Positions 9,090 through 17,490 are shown, counted from the first letter of the stretch. The stretch: DNA of 64,000 nt from Candidatus Methylomicrobium oryzae (GCF_016745425.1 NZ_JAERVK010000013.1:15029-79028); one strand, 5' to 3'. Made by a program: numbers and translations. The notes: generated by a model from the sequence alone, not told the origin.

Positions 9090-9210
9090 CTCCCGCATCT
9101 CCGCACCCTATATAGGGTGGTGCGGATGCGTGCGGGAGGTATAAGATTTGCCTTGCTTCCGCATGAGTCCTCATGCGTACCTGATGCGGATGCGGGAACA
9201 GAATGCGCAT
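9090..9210. repeat. Long palindrome plus GCGGATGCG-type short repeats (possible origin or terminator)
   Basis: 9090-9138 is a near-perfect inverted repeat: CTCCCGCAT and CCGCACCCTA on the left mirror TAGGGTGGTGCGG and ATGCGTGCGGGAG on the right, centred on TATA. Flanking it, copies of CCGCATC / GATGCGG occur at about 9081, 9093, 9124 and 9185, together with CCGCATGAG. The block lies just past the 3' end of the primase-helicase-like gene. It could be the element's replication origin (iteron-like) or a terminator; the sequence alone does not decide. Confidence 0.55.
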
Positions 9211-9213
9211 GTT

Positions 9214-11193
9214 TTACGGGTTCAGAAGGATAAAATTATCCTGGACGGAAAAATAACCCTTCTCCGCGACACTGTTGACGGCGCGAGTGGCATATTCTTT
9301 ACGTCGGTCTTTTTTTGCAGATTTACAATCAAACGGGACTTTTTCAATGGCAGTGTTGACGACATGCTCCACCGCTAGCTTGTGCTCTCCCTCGAATGCA
9401 ACCGGCCTAAGTTCATCAGCTGTACCGATAATCCGCTTTTCCCACGCGCCTAATTTTACCTTCTCCCTAACCGAGCGAGACACAGGCTGAGAATCCAAAT
9501 GTGCAAGGACGCAAGACGTTACCGCATCGCCATCTTCATCGAAACCCAACGGCACACTGACCAGCTTAAACGGATAATCCTGTCCTTCGCTGCCCTCTTT
9601 CTGTTTGCGAACTTTTGCTACCAAACAGCCATCTTTTTTTGTCACTTCGATGACAAAATCCATCGCCGCGTATTTCCCCGACCAGCCCCGCATGCCCTGA
9701 CTGGCATCCTTACCCGAATGGTCTACCAATAAGACGGTAGCGCCTGTAGTATGATGCAGGTGTTTACAATGACTCAACAGCATACCCATGCCTTCCGAAG
9801 CGTTTTCGTTGGCGCCTGGGGTAACTGCTGACACCGTGTCGATCACGATCAAATCAAACTGACCTTTTGCATTAATGACATTCGCAATGGCTTGCGGATC
9901 GCTCTCGGTAAGAAAATTGGGAACCTCGGGGATCAATGAAAAAGGCAGATCGGCCAGATTAATGCGATGAAATTCGCTATAGGCCGCTAATCGGGTTCTC
10001 AGTCCGCCTGCGCCTTCGGCGGCAATATAGACGACACGGCCTTGCCGGACCTTTACTCCTCGCCAAGGAACCCCTTGTGCAATGCTCAGGGCAATGTCCA
10101 GGATGAAAAAGGTTTTGCCGACGCCTGAGGCGCCATAGACTGTCCCGATCTCGGTGTGCGGGATCAGCCCCTTGATGAACCAGTTGATGGATTTGGCGCT
10201 GGCATATTCATGCGCTGGTATCAGCGTGAATTTCTTTGCCTGCGCATCTTTATTAAATTTCCGAACGGCATCGTGGACTACGCGAGGAATGTCATTGAAG
10301 CGTTCGTGCCAGCGAGCCGATCGATCCTCTGTTGCCACCATTATGCCCTGAATCGTTTCGGTAATGTGTTGAGCCGCCATTCCCCGTTGTTGATAGCGGG
10401 CCGTTAATACGAGTAGAGGGTGATGATAACTTTCAGCAGTCATGATTTGCCGAATCAATTCGGCATCATTCTGGCGCTCTTCAAATTCAATAGGTACTAC
10501 ATCACCGGCTTTATCCCATTCTTTTTCGGGCTGCGGCCTTCCTATGGGCGAGATAAGATATTCGAGAAAATTATCGATATAGCTGCCTTCTACAATATGG
10601 CATTGATAGTTGGCTCCTTCGACCTGGCCGAAATAAAAAGCTTGAGACAGGGTCCAGGATTCACCGGCCAGAATGTCGCCAAGGGCAGCATTTAAGAGGG
10701 AAACGTAGTGCTCCCTTTTATCGGGCGGATAGGGCTTCGATAAGGGAGCCAGCACGCGCCAGCGGGGTTTGTCTATCTGGTGGCTAGGTGAGGTGTAAAT
10801 AATCGCTTTGACGTTATGTCGCTGGAGCCTTTCGACAGCTTCTTCCGGCGTAACGCGTCCGCCGTCGTAGTCACCTTCAATGCCATAAATTTCAAGGACA
10901 TTGGCATCGTGCCGTAAAGCTCCTTTCTCGGTAGGCGCTTGGCCGAATGCAGCGAGTTTCAGTAATGGGCAGCTCTCTTTACTCTTATATACCTGTGGAT
11001 TAGCATGAAAATCGCAAAAGGCTTCCCAGGCCATTTCCTGAGGAACCACTGTTTTTCCGAAGCGATCCTGAAAAACTGAATATTTCATCTTAAAACCAGA
11101 GTGATGGCTTGAAGAGGAAGATGAGAATTCGTTGCTGTTATCGGGAAGGTCGGTGGAAAAATCATCAGAATAACTATCCGTCCGTAAGTTCAT
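9214..11193 (-). CDS. Primase-helicase-like protein with RecA/RepA-type ATPase domain
   Basis: A 659-residue replication-type protein. The N-terminal half (about 60-240) looks like a primase/RepB-like domain, with IEGDYDGG supplying acidic residues and YTSPSHQ...RWRVLAPLS as in such domains. The central part is a RecA-fold hexameric helicase ATPase, with Walker A GASGVGKTFF near 351 and Walker B FDLIVIDT near 447, plus LLVDHSGKD (AAA_25/RepA type). The C-terminus is a small region that may bind DNA. It is encoded 12 bases after an AlpA-like HTH gene, the standard pair in small integrative satellites, and probably replicates the excised element. No structural phage genes accompany it. Confidence 0.85.
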   Translation of the reverse strand: MNLRTDSYSDDFSTDLPDNSNEFSSSSSSHHSGFKMKYSVFQDRFGKTVVPQEMAWEAFCDFHANPQVYKSKESCPLLKLAAFGQAPTEKGALRHDANVLEIYGIEGDYDGGRVTPEEAVERLQRHNVKAIIYTSPSHQIDKPRWRVLAPLSKPYPPDKREHYVSLLNAALGDILAGESWTLSQAFYFGQVEGANYQCHIVEGSYIDNFLEYLISPIGRPQPEKEWDKAGDVVPIEFEERQNDAELIRQIMTAESYHHPLLVLTARYQQRGMAAQHITETIQGIMVATEDRSARWHERFNDIPRVVHDAVRKFNKDAQAKKFTLIPAHEYASAKSINWFIKGLIPHTEIGTVYGASGVGKTFFILDIALSIAQGVPWRGVKVRQGRVVYIAAEGAGGLRTRLAAYSEFHRINLADLPFSLIPEVPNFLTESDPQAIANVINAKGQFDLIVIDTVSAVTPGANENASEGMGMLLSHCKHLHHTTGATVLLVDHSGKDASQGMRGWSGKYAAMDFVIEVTKKDGCLVAKVRKQKEGSEGQDYPFKLVSVPLGFDEDGDAVTSCVLAHLDSQPVSRSVREKVKLGAWEKRIIGTADELRPVAFEGEHKLAVEHVVNTAIEKVPFDCKSAKKDRRKEYATRAVNSVAEKGYFSVQDNFILLNP

Positions 11194-11205
11194 TCTGACT
11201 TCCTC

Positions 11206-11427
11206 TTAATCTTCGCCTATGGTCCGAGACTGATGAAAGGCATCCAATGACGATTTTCGATAACGAACCAGCCTGCCGACTTTCACGTACGGAATGCTGT
11301 AGCGTTTTGTGCAGCGCCAGACATCCAGGGTGCGCGGGGTGACGCCCAAATAAGCGGCGGCTTGCTCATTATTCAGCAACGGATCAGTCCACGCGGGGCT
11401 TTGAGAGGCTGGTGTAGTTTGACTCAT
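11206..11427 (-). CDS. AlpA/Xis-like helix-turn-helix protein
   Basis: A 73-residue protein with an excisionase-type winged helix (HTH_17). LLNNEQAAAYLGVTPRTLDV forms the HTH and KVGRLVRYRKSSLDAF the wing. It likely controls excision or activates the integrase, as AlpA does in P4-like elements. The spacing to the following primase-helicase gene is 12 bases, so they are probably co-transcribed. The integrase lies 2.7 kb upstream on the same strand. Confidence 0.85.
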   Translation of the reverse strand: MSQTTPASQSPAWTDPLLNNEQAAAYLGVTPRTLDVWRCTKRYSIPYVKVGRLVRYRKSSLDAFHQSRTIGED

Positions 11428-11758
11428 AACATTAACCTTCGGTGAGTTTCAGTAATGTGAACATCTTGAACTCAACGGGAAATTAAAGCATGGTCACGAA
11501 TGCGATTTCTTGTCCCTGTGTTCTGTGTTTAGGGAAAATGCTGTCGTGCTGCAATATCGAGTGATATTTGGGAGGGAAAGGTATTGCTAAGGTTTGATTA
11601 ATGAAATTTAAATTGGTTGTCTTAGGCCGGTCAGTTTCTGTCAATCAAAATGTATTTTCGATCGTCCGCTTTGGATCATAAATTGACTATTTATAACGAC
11701 TGTCATAACCGGGCGCAAAAAGTGAAGCTTTTTGTGATCCACGTTTATGTTGGGGTTG
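11428..11758. other. Intergenic region, probable promoter for the xis/helicase pair
   Basis: No gene. The region is AT-rich and non-coding between the zeta-like module and the HTH gene. No certain promoter hexamers stand out to me. Confidence 0.4.
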
Positions 11759-12052
11759 TTATATTTGATCTATGTCGATGTCCTTGTATTTATCCTCTAA
11801 TTTAGACCGCGATTTGGTGCTTACCAAAATTGCCGACTCTGATTCATTACGATCATTTTGTACAATAAACCCAACATTAGAGCTATATATCAAAGTACTT
11901 TTTGCAAGCGTTTTTGCGCGCCTAATGCTGGACGCTGACGCTTGTAGACCAGAAACTTTGACAACGGCTCCCTTCTTACCACTAACATGAACAACAAGCT
12001 CTCCGGTTGATGAATCGCGTCGAACGTAATTGACTCTATCTTTCTTGCTCAT
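11759..12052 (-). CDS. Small protein paired with zeta-like kinase, possible antitoxin or co-factor
   Basis: A 97-residue basic protein starting MSKKDRVNYVRRDSSTGELV, predicted to mix beta strands and helix. It begins four bases after the stop of the zeta-toxin-like gene, so the two are one transcription unit, and both are AT-rich compared with the helicase and integrase. Epsilon antitoxins are usually small, acidic, three-helix proteins encoded upstream of zeta. This one is basic and downstream, so calling it an antitoxin is only a guess from context. I recognise no family. Confidence 0.6.
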   Translation of the reverse strand: MSKKDRVNYVRRDSSTGELVVHVSGKKGAVVKVSGLQASASSIRRAKTLAKSTLIYSSNVGFIVQNDRNESESAILVSTKSRSKLEDKYKDIDIDQI

Positions 12053-12055
12053 CTT

Positions 12056-12970
12056 TTATGCCCCCCTTTTCTGCAGTCTTTCAACTGGACTATTTTGCGT
12101 TGAATACATTATTTCTGGACCTTTTTCTTTTAAAAAGAGGGTTGACAATTTTCCAACTGATGACCATTTCTCATCATCCCTCACTCTGTAGTAGGCCAAT
12201 ATTGGCTCATTGCCATACCCATCAAATATCAGACCCAATGGAACATATCGCTTAGTATTTATATACCTGTATAACGCTCTTTTACATGATTCTTGCCGAT
12301 CTAGGCTTACCAGAACTAAATGAACCTTATACTCTTTTCCTATCAATGTATCCCTTATTTCTCTTAATGAAGAACAATTTCCTCCAATCTTGGGAATAAT
12401 CATGTTGTAGCCTTTGGCTATGCAAAATTCATATATATTATACTCGTCCTCATAACCGGATAGACCAAAGGTAACTAACGAAGATTCCTCATGAACAATT
12501 GATGCGCCAAATTCGTGACCAAACTCAGGAATCTTTCGTTTAGCAAAGTCGCTATCTATGACATAAGCTCCGAAAAAATCTGCGAGTTTGCTAGCTATAG
12601 ATGATTTACCCGAAGCCGGCAGCCCCGTAACTATTATTGCTTCTCTATCTGTCTGAAGCGGGGTATTTGGCTTAGCACCACCTTTTCCAAGCATAATTTT
12701 TTCGTCATCGTCTAACCTCTCATAATTTATTAATTCGTCAAATATTTGCCTTCTCAAATTAACTCTTTTTTCATTACTTTTGTATAAAGGACGACGATTT
12801 TCCATGCTTTCAAGAGTTGATTTTAGCTTCATTCCCTCAAGGAGTCGCTCAGCTTTCATGACATGTTGTGACAATTCGTCCGCCTCACTCTCTTGTAGAT
12901 CAAGGACTTCTGTCAGGAAATTGAATGCCAAATCATTGTCATTCAGCGGTCTCGCATAATTGTTGCTCAA
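12056..12970 (-). CDS. Zeta-toxin-like P-loop kinase
   Basis: A 304-residue protein. The P-loop VTGLPASGKSSIASKLA (Walker A near 113) is followed by YVIDSDFAKRKIPEF, the layout of zeta/PezT kinases, where the acidic residue after the P-loop acts on the sugar nucleotide. Later segments include YNMIIPKIGG and KVHLVLVSLDRQESCKRALYR, which resemble the lid region. An N-terminal helical extension of about 100 residues is not part of the usual core. Known zeta toxins phosphorylate UDP-GlcNAc; whether this one does is unknown. It is AT-rich, with a downstream 97-residue partner, inside a mobile element. This fits an addiction or defence cargo. Confidence 0.65.
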   Translation of the reverse strand: MSNNYARPLNDNDLAFNFLTEVLDLQESEADELSQHVMKAERLLEGMKLKSTLESMENRRPLYKSNEKRVNLRRQIFDELINYERLDDDEKIMLGKGGAKPNTPLQTDREAIIVTGLPASGKSSIASKLADFFGAYVIDSDFAKRKIPEFGHEFGASIVHEESSLVTFGLSGYEDEYNIYEFCIAKGYNMIIPKIGGNCSSLREIRDTLIGKEYKVHLVLVSLDRQESCKRALYRYINTKRYVPLGLIFDGYGNEPILAYYRVRDDEKWSSVGKLSTLFLKEKGPEIMYSTQNSPVERLQKRGA

Positions 12971-13251
12971 TCCATTCTCCTTATTTGCGCATCAGATTGG
13001 CTTTGATGCATAAATAAAACCTAAATATTTAATTTGATTATGAAACGCCAAATTTTGACTTTAAAAAAATAACCATTTACAATCAATAGGTTACTGGTTT
13101 GTACAATAAAGCCGTTCCAAAGCCACATTTTGAATGACTGAAATATCGCTCTGAAAACGACATTTAAAAACATTATTTATAGACTCTTTAGGACCTTATT
13201 CAGTTTATCAAAGGCAGATACAAATTCAACTAATCTTCAAACTCGTCAATT

Positions 13252-14070
13252 TTAATCCGGTTCTTTCCGACGAGGTGTGACAGTCTCGCCCTCGATGTAG
13301 CAAGAGGTTCTGGATAGCGCTTGTTCTTTGGTTTTTCGCTGGATTGTTTTTTTGATGGCGTCATAAGAAAGGCCTGTCACTTCGGCAATGCTTCGATAGG
13401 CTTCTGCAGGCTTCATGCCCTTGCCCTGGAGACTCTGAAATTGTTGCCAAATATCTTGGTGAAACTGGCCCTGTGGCTGTTTCTGAAACGCATCAATGTT
13501 TAATTTGCTTCTTAGAAGTTCGCCCTGTCGATCACGAGTACTCATCATTCGGTGGGCAATGTGCCGAACGAGGAGGCTGATTTTCTTATCCAAATCTCGG
13601 TTTTCCGGTGCGGTTGCTACTAGGTGGACGAATTTGCCGATTAAGCTTTCGGAGTGGCTGTATAGTAATTTAATGGCATGGTCTTCGCTGATATCAAATT
13701 CTTCCGCTATAAGAACAGATGCTGAAGCAGGCGAATGGCGCCGGGACTCGCGAAGACGGATGCCCTGTTTTTTAAGGTCAGCAAACCGCTTTTTTATCAA
13801 AGGGATTTTGCCGTGTTTTGCTTGGTTTGGATAGAGTTTCGTCAGGACGAAGACGACATACTCTCGCAACGGCTGGGGCGGCGATTGATCGCGCTCCACC
13901 AAGTAGCAAAAATAATTCAATAGATTAAAGGCGGATGCGGCATCGCCGTTCTTTGCACAAGCAATGCGCGTATTCATTTGCCAGTGAAGCCGATGTAGAG
14001 AGGGCGGTAGTTCGTCTGGCTGAATGAGGTCAGTAGAGTCGGAAGGCATCATAATCAAGCCGTGTTGCAC
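13252..14070 (-). CDS. Hypothetical protein with C-terminal HTH-like segment
   Basis: A 272-residue soluble protein. The C-terminal part contains AYRSIAEVTGLSYDAIKKTI, which reads as a helix-turn-helix, and the middle is helical and basic. A DNA-binding regulator of the element is plausible, but I recognise no family. It lies 33 bases downstream of the integrase stop on the same strand, so it may be read from the integrase promoter. The start may be Met1, Met7 or Met8, as no strong ribosome-binding site separates them. Confidence 0.6.
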   Translation of the reverse strand: MQHGLIMMPSDSTDLIQPDELPPSLHRLHWQMNTRIACAKNGDAASAFNLLNYFCYLVERDQSPPQPLREYVVFVLTKLYPNQAKHGKIPLIKKRFADLKKQGIRLRESRRHSPASASVLIAEEFDISEDHAIKLLYSHSESLIGKFVHLVATAPENRDLDKKISLLVRHIAHRMMSTRDRQGELLRSKLNIDAFQKQPQGQFHQDIWQQFQSLQGKGMKPAEAYRSIAEVTGLSYDAIKKTIQRKTKEQALSRTSCYIEGETVTPRRKEPD

Positions 14071-14103
14071 CTAACGGTTGATATTCAATCCCCGCTTAAC
14101 GGG

Positions 14104-15315
14104 TTAGTTTTGTTTTTGTTTGAGTTTCAGAACTTCGGCGGAGGGTTTCACCCCGGCGGCGGTGAGAATCGCCCCCGTTGCGCGTTCTACGGATTCACGG
14201 ACCGGGTCCATGTCCAGGCGGGCATAAATCGCTGTTGTGCTGGGGGATTTATGGTTCAAGGATTTGCCCACAATCGCGAGCGAAGCGCCGGTTTTCGCTT
14301 GCCAGCTACCCAGCGTCCGCCGTAGATCATGAATACGCAGATCGGCAATGCCTGCCCGCTCCAGGACACGTTTCCAGGCTTTTTTCGGCTCGACTAAATG
14401 TCCGGTCGCTCCAGTGCCGGGAAACACCCATACGGGGTCACACCCTTGCCGAGCGCGAAGGATTTCCACCGTTTCAGGCGTTAAGGTCACGATTTGCGGT
14501 TCGCCGTTCTTGGTGGTCGGGATGCGCCATTCGGCACGGTCGAAATGGATTTGTCGCCATTGCATTTCTTGCACATTCGAACGCCGTGCGCCGGTTAGGA
14601 GGGAGATCAGGAAGTAATCCCGCAACGTATCGTTGGGTTCATCCGCCAATGCCTTAAAAAATGCCGGTAGTTCATCCGACTGTAAAAAGCGGTCGCGCTT
14701 CGTTTCGGGAAATTTCTTGATACCTTGGGCCGGATTGTTGCCCTTGAATAGCTTGTGCTCGATGGCAAAGCTGAACAAGCTTGACGCCAAGGCGATCACC
14801 CGGTTAGCGGTAATCGGATGCTCCTTGCCGATGTCGGTGTGGAGCTTGCCAAAGTCGGTGTCTTTAAATTTCGAGAGCTGACGCTTGCCATGCTTTGCCA
14901 GATACAAATCAAAATCGTAGCGATAGCTGCGCTTGGTCTTTGCCGATAAGTAGGCGCCGCGCCGATTCCGGCGATGTTGGAGAAACTCGTCGAAGAGTTC
15001 TTGCAGCGTGGTTTCGGATTTCAAGGCTCGCGCATCGGTATTGGGATTGACGCCTTCGGCAATCAGCGCATTGATTCGCGCCGCTTCTTTACGGGCTTGC
15101 TCAATGCTCATGTCGGGGTAGCGTCCGAGAGTAACGCGCTCGGGGTCTCCATTCTTGACGCGCCGAAAGACGCTGAAAGTTTTCACGCCATTACCGGTAA
15201 CACGAATTTGCAGACCGTGCGTCTTAGCGTCGTGATAAGTAGCACGTTGCCCGGCGGCAGGTAAAGGGAGGGCGTCCAGGGCCGCCTTGGTGAAGTTGAA
15301 TTTTTTCTCAGCCAT
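14104..15315 (-). CDS. int: P4-type tyrosine integrase
   Basis: A 403-residue site-specific recombinase. An N-terminal arm-binding domain of the integrase DUF4102 type (YHDAKTHGLQIRVTGNG) is followed by a core-binding SAM-like domain (LFDEFLQHRR) and a catalytic domain. Catalytic residues are visible: Arg in LLTGARRSNVQEM (about 241), HDLRRTLGSW (about 325), the second His in SLNHKSPSTT and the nucleophile Tyr in TAIYARLD (about 361). GGAGG lies six bases before the ATG. The gene ends the element next to attR, reading inward, as is usual for tRNA-targeting islands. It should recognise the 46-bp tRNA-Thr repeat. Confidence 0.95.
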   Translation of the reverse strand: MAEKKFNFTKAALDALPLPAAGQRATYHDAKTHGLQIRVTGNGVKTFSVFRRVKNGDPERVTLGRYPDMSIEQARKEAARINALIAEGVNPNTDARALKSETTLQELFDEFLQHRRNRRGAYLSAKTKRSYRYDFDLYLAKHGKRQLSKFKDTDFGKLHTDIGKEHPITANRVIALASSLFSFAIEHKLFKGNNPAQGIKKFPETKRDRFLQSDELPAFFKALADEPNDTLRDYFLISLLTGARRSNVQEMQWRQIHFDRAEWRIPTTKNGEPQIVTLTPETVEILRARQGCDPVWVFPGTGATGHLVEPKKAWKRVLERAGIADLRIHDLRRTLGSWQAKTGASLAIVGKSLNHKSPSTTAIYARLDMDPVRESVERATGAILTAAGVKPSAEVLKLKQKQN

Positions 15316-15340
15316 ATAAACCTCCAGGATTGCCTCGTTG

Positions 15341-15398
15341 CCGGGGTTACTCTGGGGTTACGCATTAGAGAAAATTAGAGTGATTTTCGTGTAACCCC
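15341..15398. promoter_or_regulatory. Candidate right-arm integrase-binding sites
   Basis: CGGGGTTAC at 15342-15350 and TGGGGTTAC at 15353-15361 are direct repeats with an 11-base period. An inverted copy, GTAACCCC, is at 15391-15398. The left end of the element carries the same 11-base-phased pair at 6529-6548. They lie between the integrase start and attR, where arm-type sites are expected. Confidence 0.55.
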
Positions 15399-15481
15399 GT
15401 TAAGGTCATAATAGGCTGAATTTATTGATAAGTAAAGATTTATTAAGATACGTTAATCAGCAGTAAAGTATGGGCCTTCAA

Positions 15482-15527
15482 ATTTGTAATCAGCCGGTCG
15501 CGGGTTCGAGTCCCATCGCCAGCTCCA
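15482..15527 (+). repeat. attR: 46-bp copy of the tRNA-Thr 3' end
   Basis: Identical to 6438-6483. No tRNA 5' half is present, so no tRNA is encoded here. It marks the right boundary of the integrase-bearing element (9.04 kb from the end of attL to the end of attR). Confidence 0.9.
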
Positions 15528-15535
15528 TGAATTTA

Positions 15536-15570
15536 AAGGCTTTTTCGGAAACGGAAAGGCCTTTTTTATT
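15536..15570 (+). terminator. Rho-independent terminator downstream of attR
   Basis: The stem AAGGCTTTTTCG / CGGAAAGGCCTT (with mismatches and wobble) closes on a GAAA loop and is followed by TTTTTT. This would be the terminator of the tRNA before the element arrived, or that of an older element. Confidence 0.7.
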
Positions 15571-15740
15571 GCCTGTTGAATGCTGATGGGGCATCTGTCC
15601 ACAACAACCCCCCAATAAATCGCTTCTTCTTTTCTCTTTTTCATCCAAGTCCAGAAGGTAAAGAAAACTCAACAATGCGAACTTGGAAAAGAGGCATCAC
15701 AAGGCAACTTGAATTTAGGATTAATCCGAACATTCAAAAT

Positions 15741-15908
15741 ACCTCTTCCTCCCCTTACCGAACAACACGCATCGTCGCCAAGGTCGATGAACTGATGGCG
15801 CTGTGCGACCAACTGGAATTCCAACTCGCCGACACTGCCGTCGACAGCTGCCGTCTGCTGGAAGCCGTGCTGCACGAAGCGCTATTACCCGCTGGGCAAA
15901 CAGTATGA
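15741..15908 (+). pseudogene. 3' remnant of a type I restriction specificity gene (hsdS)
   Basis: The reading RIVAKVDELMALCDQLEFQL followed by RRLLEAVLHEAL-like residues is the hallmark C-terminal helix of HsdS subunits. Just upstream, in a different frame, the sequence reads KIPLPPLTEQH, which normally runs straight into RIVAKVDEL. A single missing base near 15768 breaks the frame. Everything upstream of this (both DNA-recognition domains) is gone. No hsdM or hsdR is present in the window. It lies just outside attR, so it is debris from an earlier accessory segment at this tRNA. Confidence 0.75.
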
Positions 15909-16597
15909 ATATCGCCGCGCTCGTCGTCATCGCCACGCTGTCGTTATTGCTGACGGTACTGTGGCGCCTCTGGCGGCGCAGCATACGCGCCGACTATATC
16001 CGCGCCTACACCTTTCCGCCGGCCTTGTACGCCAAGCTGCAAAAGCGCCGGCCGGAACTGTCGCTGAAAGACTGCCAATTGGTCGGGCGCGGGTTGCGCC
16101 AGTTCTTTCTCGCCTATTTGCAGGGCGGCTGCCGTTACGTGTCGATGCCGTCGCAAGTGGTCGACGATCTCTGGCACGAACTGATTCTGTACACCCGTCA
16201 TTACGACGCCTTCTGCAAGAAGGCCTTCGGCGGCTTTCTGCACCACACGCCGGCCGTGGTGCTGAGCAAAAACAGGCAAAACAACACCGGCTTACGCCGC
16301 GTCTGGTGGCTGACCTGCCGTGAGGAAAACATCGATCCGCGCAAACCCAGCCGCTTGCCGCTGCTGTTTGCGATTGATAAAAAACTCAATATCGAAGACG
16401 GCTTCATCTACATGCCGGATTGCCGGGGCATTCGTCGTAGCAATGACAGCAGCACCCGCATCCCGTATTGTGGCGGGGATTTCTCCAGCAGCGATTTCGA
16501 TGGCGGCACCGAAGGCTTCGGCGACTGGTCGGATGGCGGAAACGCTGACGGTGACGGCGGCGATGGTGGCTGTGGAGGCGGCTGCGGTGGCGATTGA
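15905..16597 (+). CDS. Membrane-anchored glycine-rich-domain-like protein
   Basis: A 230-residue protein. An N-terminal membrane helix (about 3-20) is followed by a domain with VSMPSQVVDDLWHELILYT and YDAFCKKAFGGFLHHTP, resembling the conserved WH...H/FC...G..hH.P pattern of glycine-rich-domain proteins. The C-terminus is a low-complexity Gly/Asp tract ending GGCGGGCGGD. The ATG overlaps the end of the hsdS remnant by four bases. The extra upstream codons of the open frame belong to that remnant and are not part of this gene. The function is unknown. The next gene follows after 29 bases. Confidence 0.65.
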   Translation: MNIAALVVIATLSLLLTVLWRLWRRSIRADYIRAYTFPPALYAKLQKRRPELSLKDCQLVGRGLRQFFLAYLQGGCRYVSMPSQVVDDLWHELILYTRHYDAFCKKAFGGFLHHTPAVVLSKNRQNNTGLRRVWWLTCREENIDPRKPSRLPLLFAIDKKLNIEDGFIYMPDCRGIRRSNDSSTRIPYCGGDFSSSDFDGGTEGFGDWSDGGNADGDGGDGGCGGGCGGD

Positions 16598-16626
16598 TGG
16601 CGGACGGAACGAGGAAGGGGACTAAC

Positions 16627-17349
16627 ATGCAGCAGTTTAAGCGTTATATCGGCATCGACTACTCCGGCGCCGAAACCGCCGAGTCCAGCCTGAAAGGCTT
16701 GCGGGTTTATCTGGCGCAAGCCGACGGCGAGCCTCAGGAAGTGCTGCCGCCACCCAGCCCGCGTAAATACTGGACTCGACGCAGCATTGCCGAATGGTTG
16801 CAGGCCGTATTAGCGCAAGACGTGCCGACGCTGGTCGGCATCGATCACGGCTTTTCGTTTCCGCTACGTTACTTCGAAGTGCATCAGCTGCTGCCTGATT
16901 GGTCGACATTTCTGGAAGATTTCCAGGAACACTGGCCCACCGACGAGCCGCATACTTATGTCGATTTCGTTCGCGATGGTGTGGTCGGCAAGGGTGAGGC
17001 GAGAATGGGCGATCCGCGCTGGCGGCGCATTTGCGAACAACGCTGCCGCGCCAAGTCGGTGTTTCATTTCGACGTGCAGGGTCAGGTCGCTAAATCCACT
17101 CATGCCGGCATTCCCTGGCTGCGTTTTCTGCGCCATCGGCTTGGTGAAGAAGTACATTTTTGGCCCTTCGACGGTTGGGATATTGTTTCAGGTCATTCGG
17201 CTATGGTCGAAGCCTATCCATCGCTTTATAAGCGCAGCTTTGCGTCCGGGGAACGAACGTCCGATCAGCAGGATGCATATGCCATCGCTGCGTGGTTTCA
17301 ACAGGCCGATCTTGACGGCCGGATTGCCAAGTTCTTAAACCCAGCCTAA
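16627..17349 (+). CDS. DUF429-like predicted nuclease (RNase H-like fold)
   Basis: A 240-residue protein. YIGIDYSGAE at the N-terminus, VGIDHGFSFP near residue 75, VEAYPSLY near 195 and DQQDAYAIAAW near 218 give the spaced acidic pattern of the DUF429 family, predicted to have an RNase H-like fold. I chose the ATG at 16627 because AGGAAGGGG lies just before it. A start at 16594 would overlap the preceding gene. It probably forms a two-gene unit with the glycine-rich-domain-like protein. The activity is unproven. Confidence 0.7.
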   Translation: MQQFKRYIGIDYSGAETAESSLKGLRVYLAQADGEPQEVLPPPSPRKYWTRRSIAEWLQAVLAQDVPTLVGIDHGFSFPLRYFEVHQLLPDWSTFLEDFQEHWPTDEPHTYVDFVRDGVVGKGEARMGDPRWRRICEQRCRAKSVFHFDVQGQVAKSTHAGIPWLRFLRHRLGEEVHFWPFDGWDIVSGHSAMVEAYPSLYKRSFASGERTSDQQDAYAIAAWFQQADLDGRIAKFLNPA

Positions 17350-17490
17350 TTCCCGGCGAACGTGCTGTGGCGGAGGTTGAAGGCTGGATTCTTGGGGTTG
17401 GTTAAAGTGAACGTATTGAAGCCGGACCGGCGAATCTGCCTTCCGACTGATCCTGGCTTAGCGGAGTTGCTGAAAAATAATTTCTTATCT

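Noticed and set aside
15482-15527. Second tRNA-Thr gene
   Set aside because: Only the 3' 46 bases are present. There is no D arm or 5' acceptor strand, so it is an attachment-site copy.
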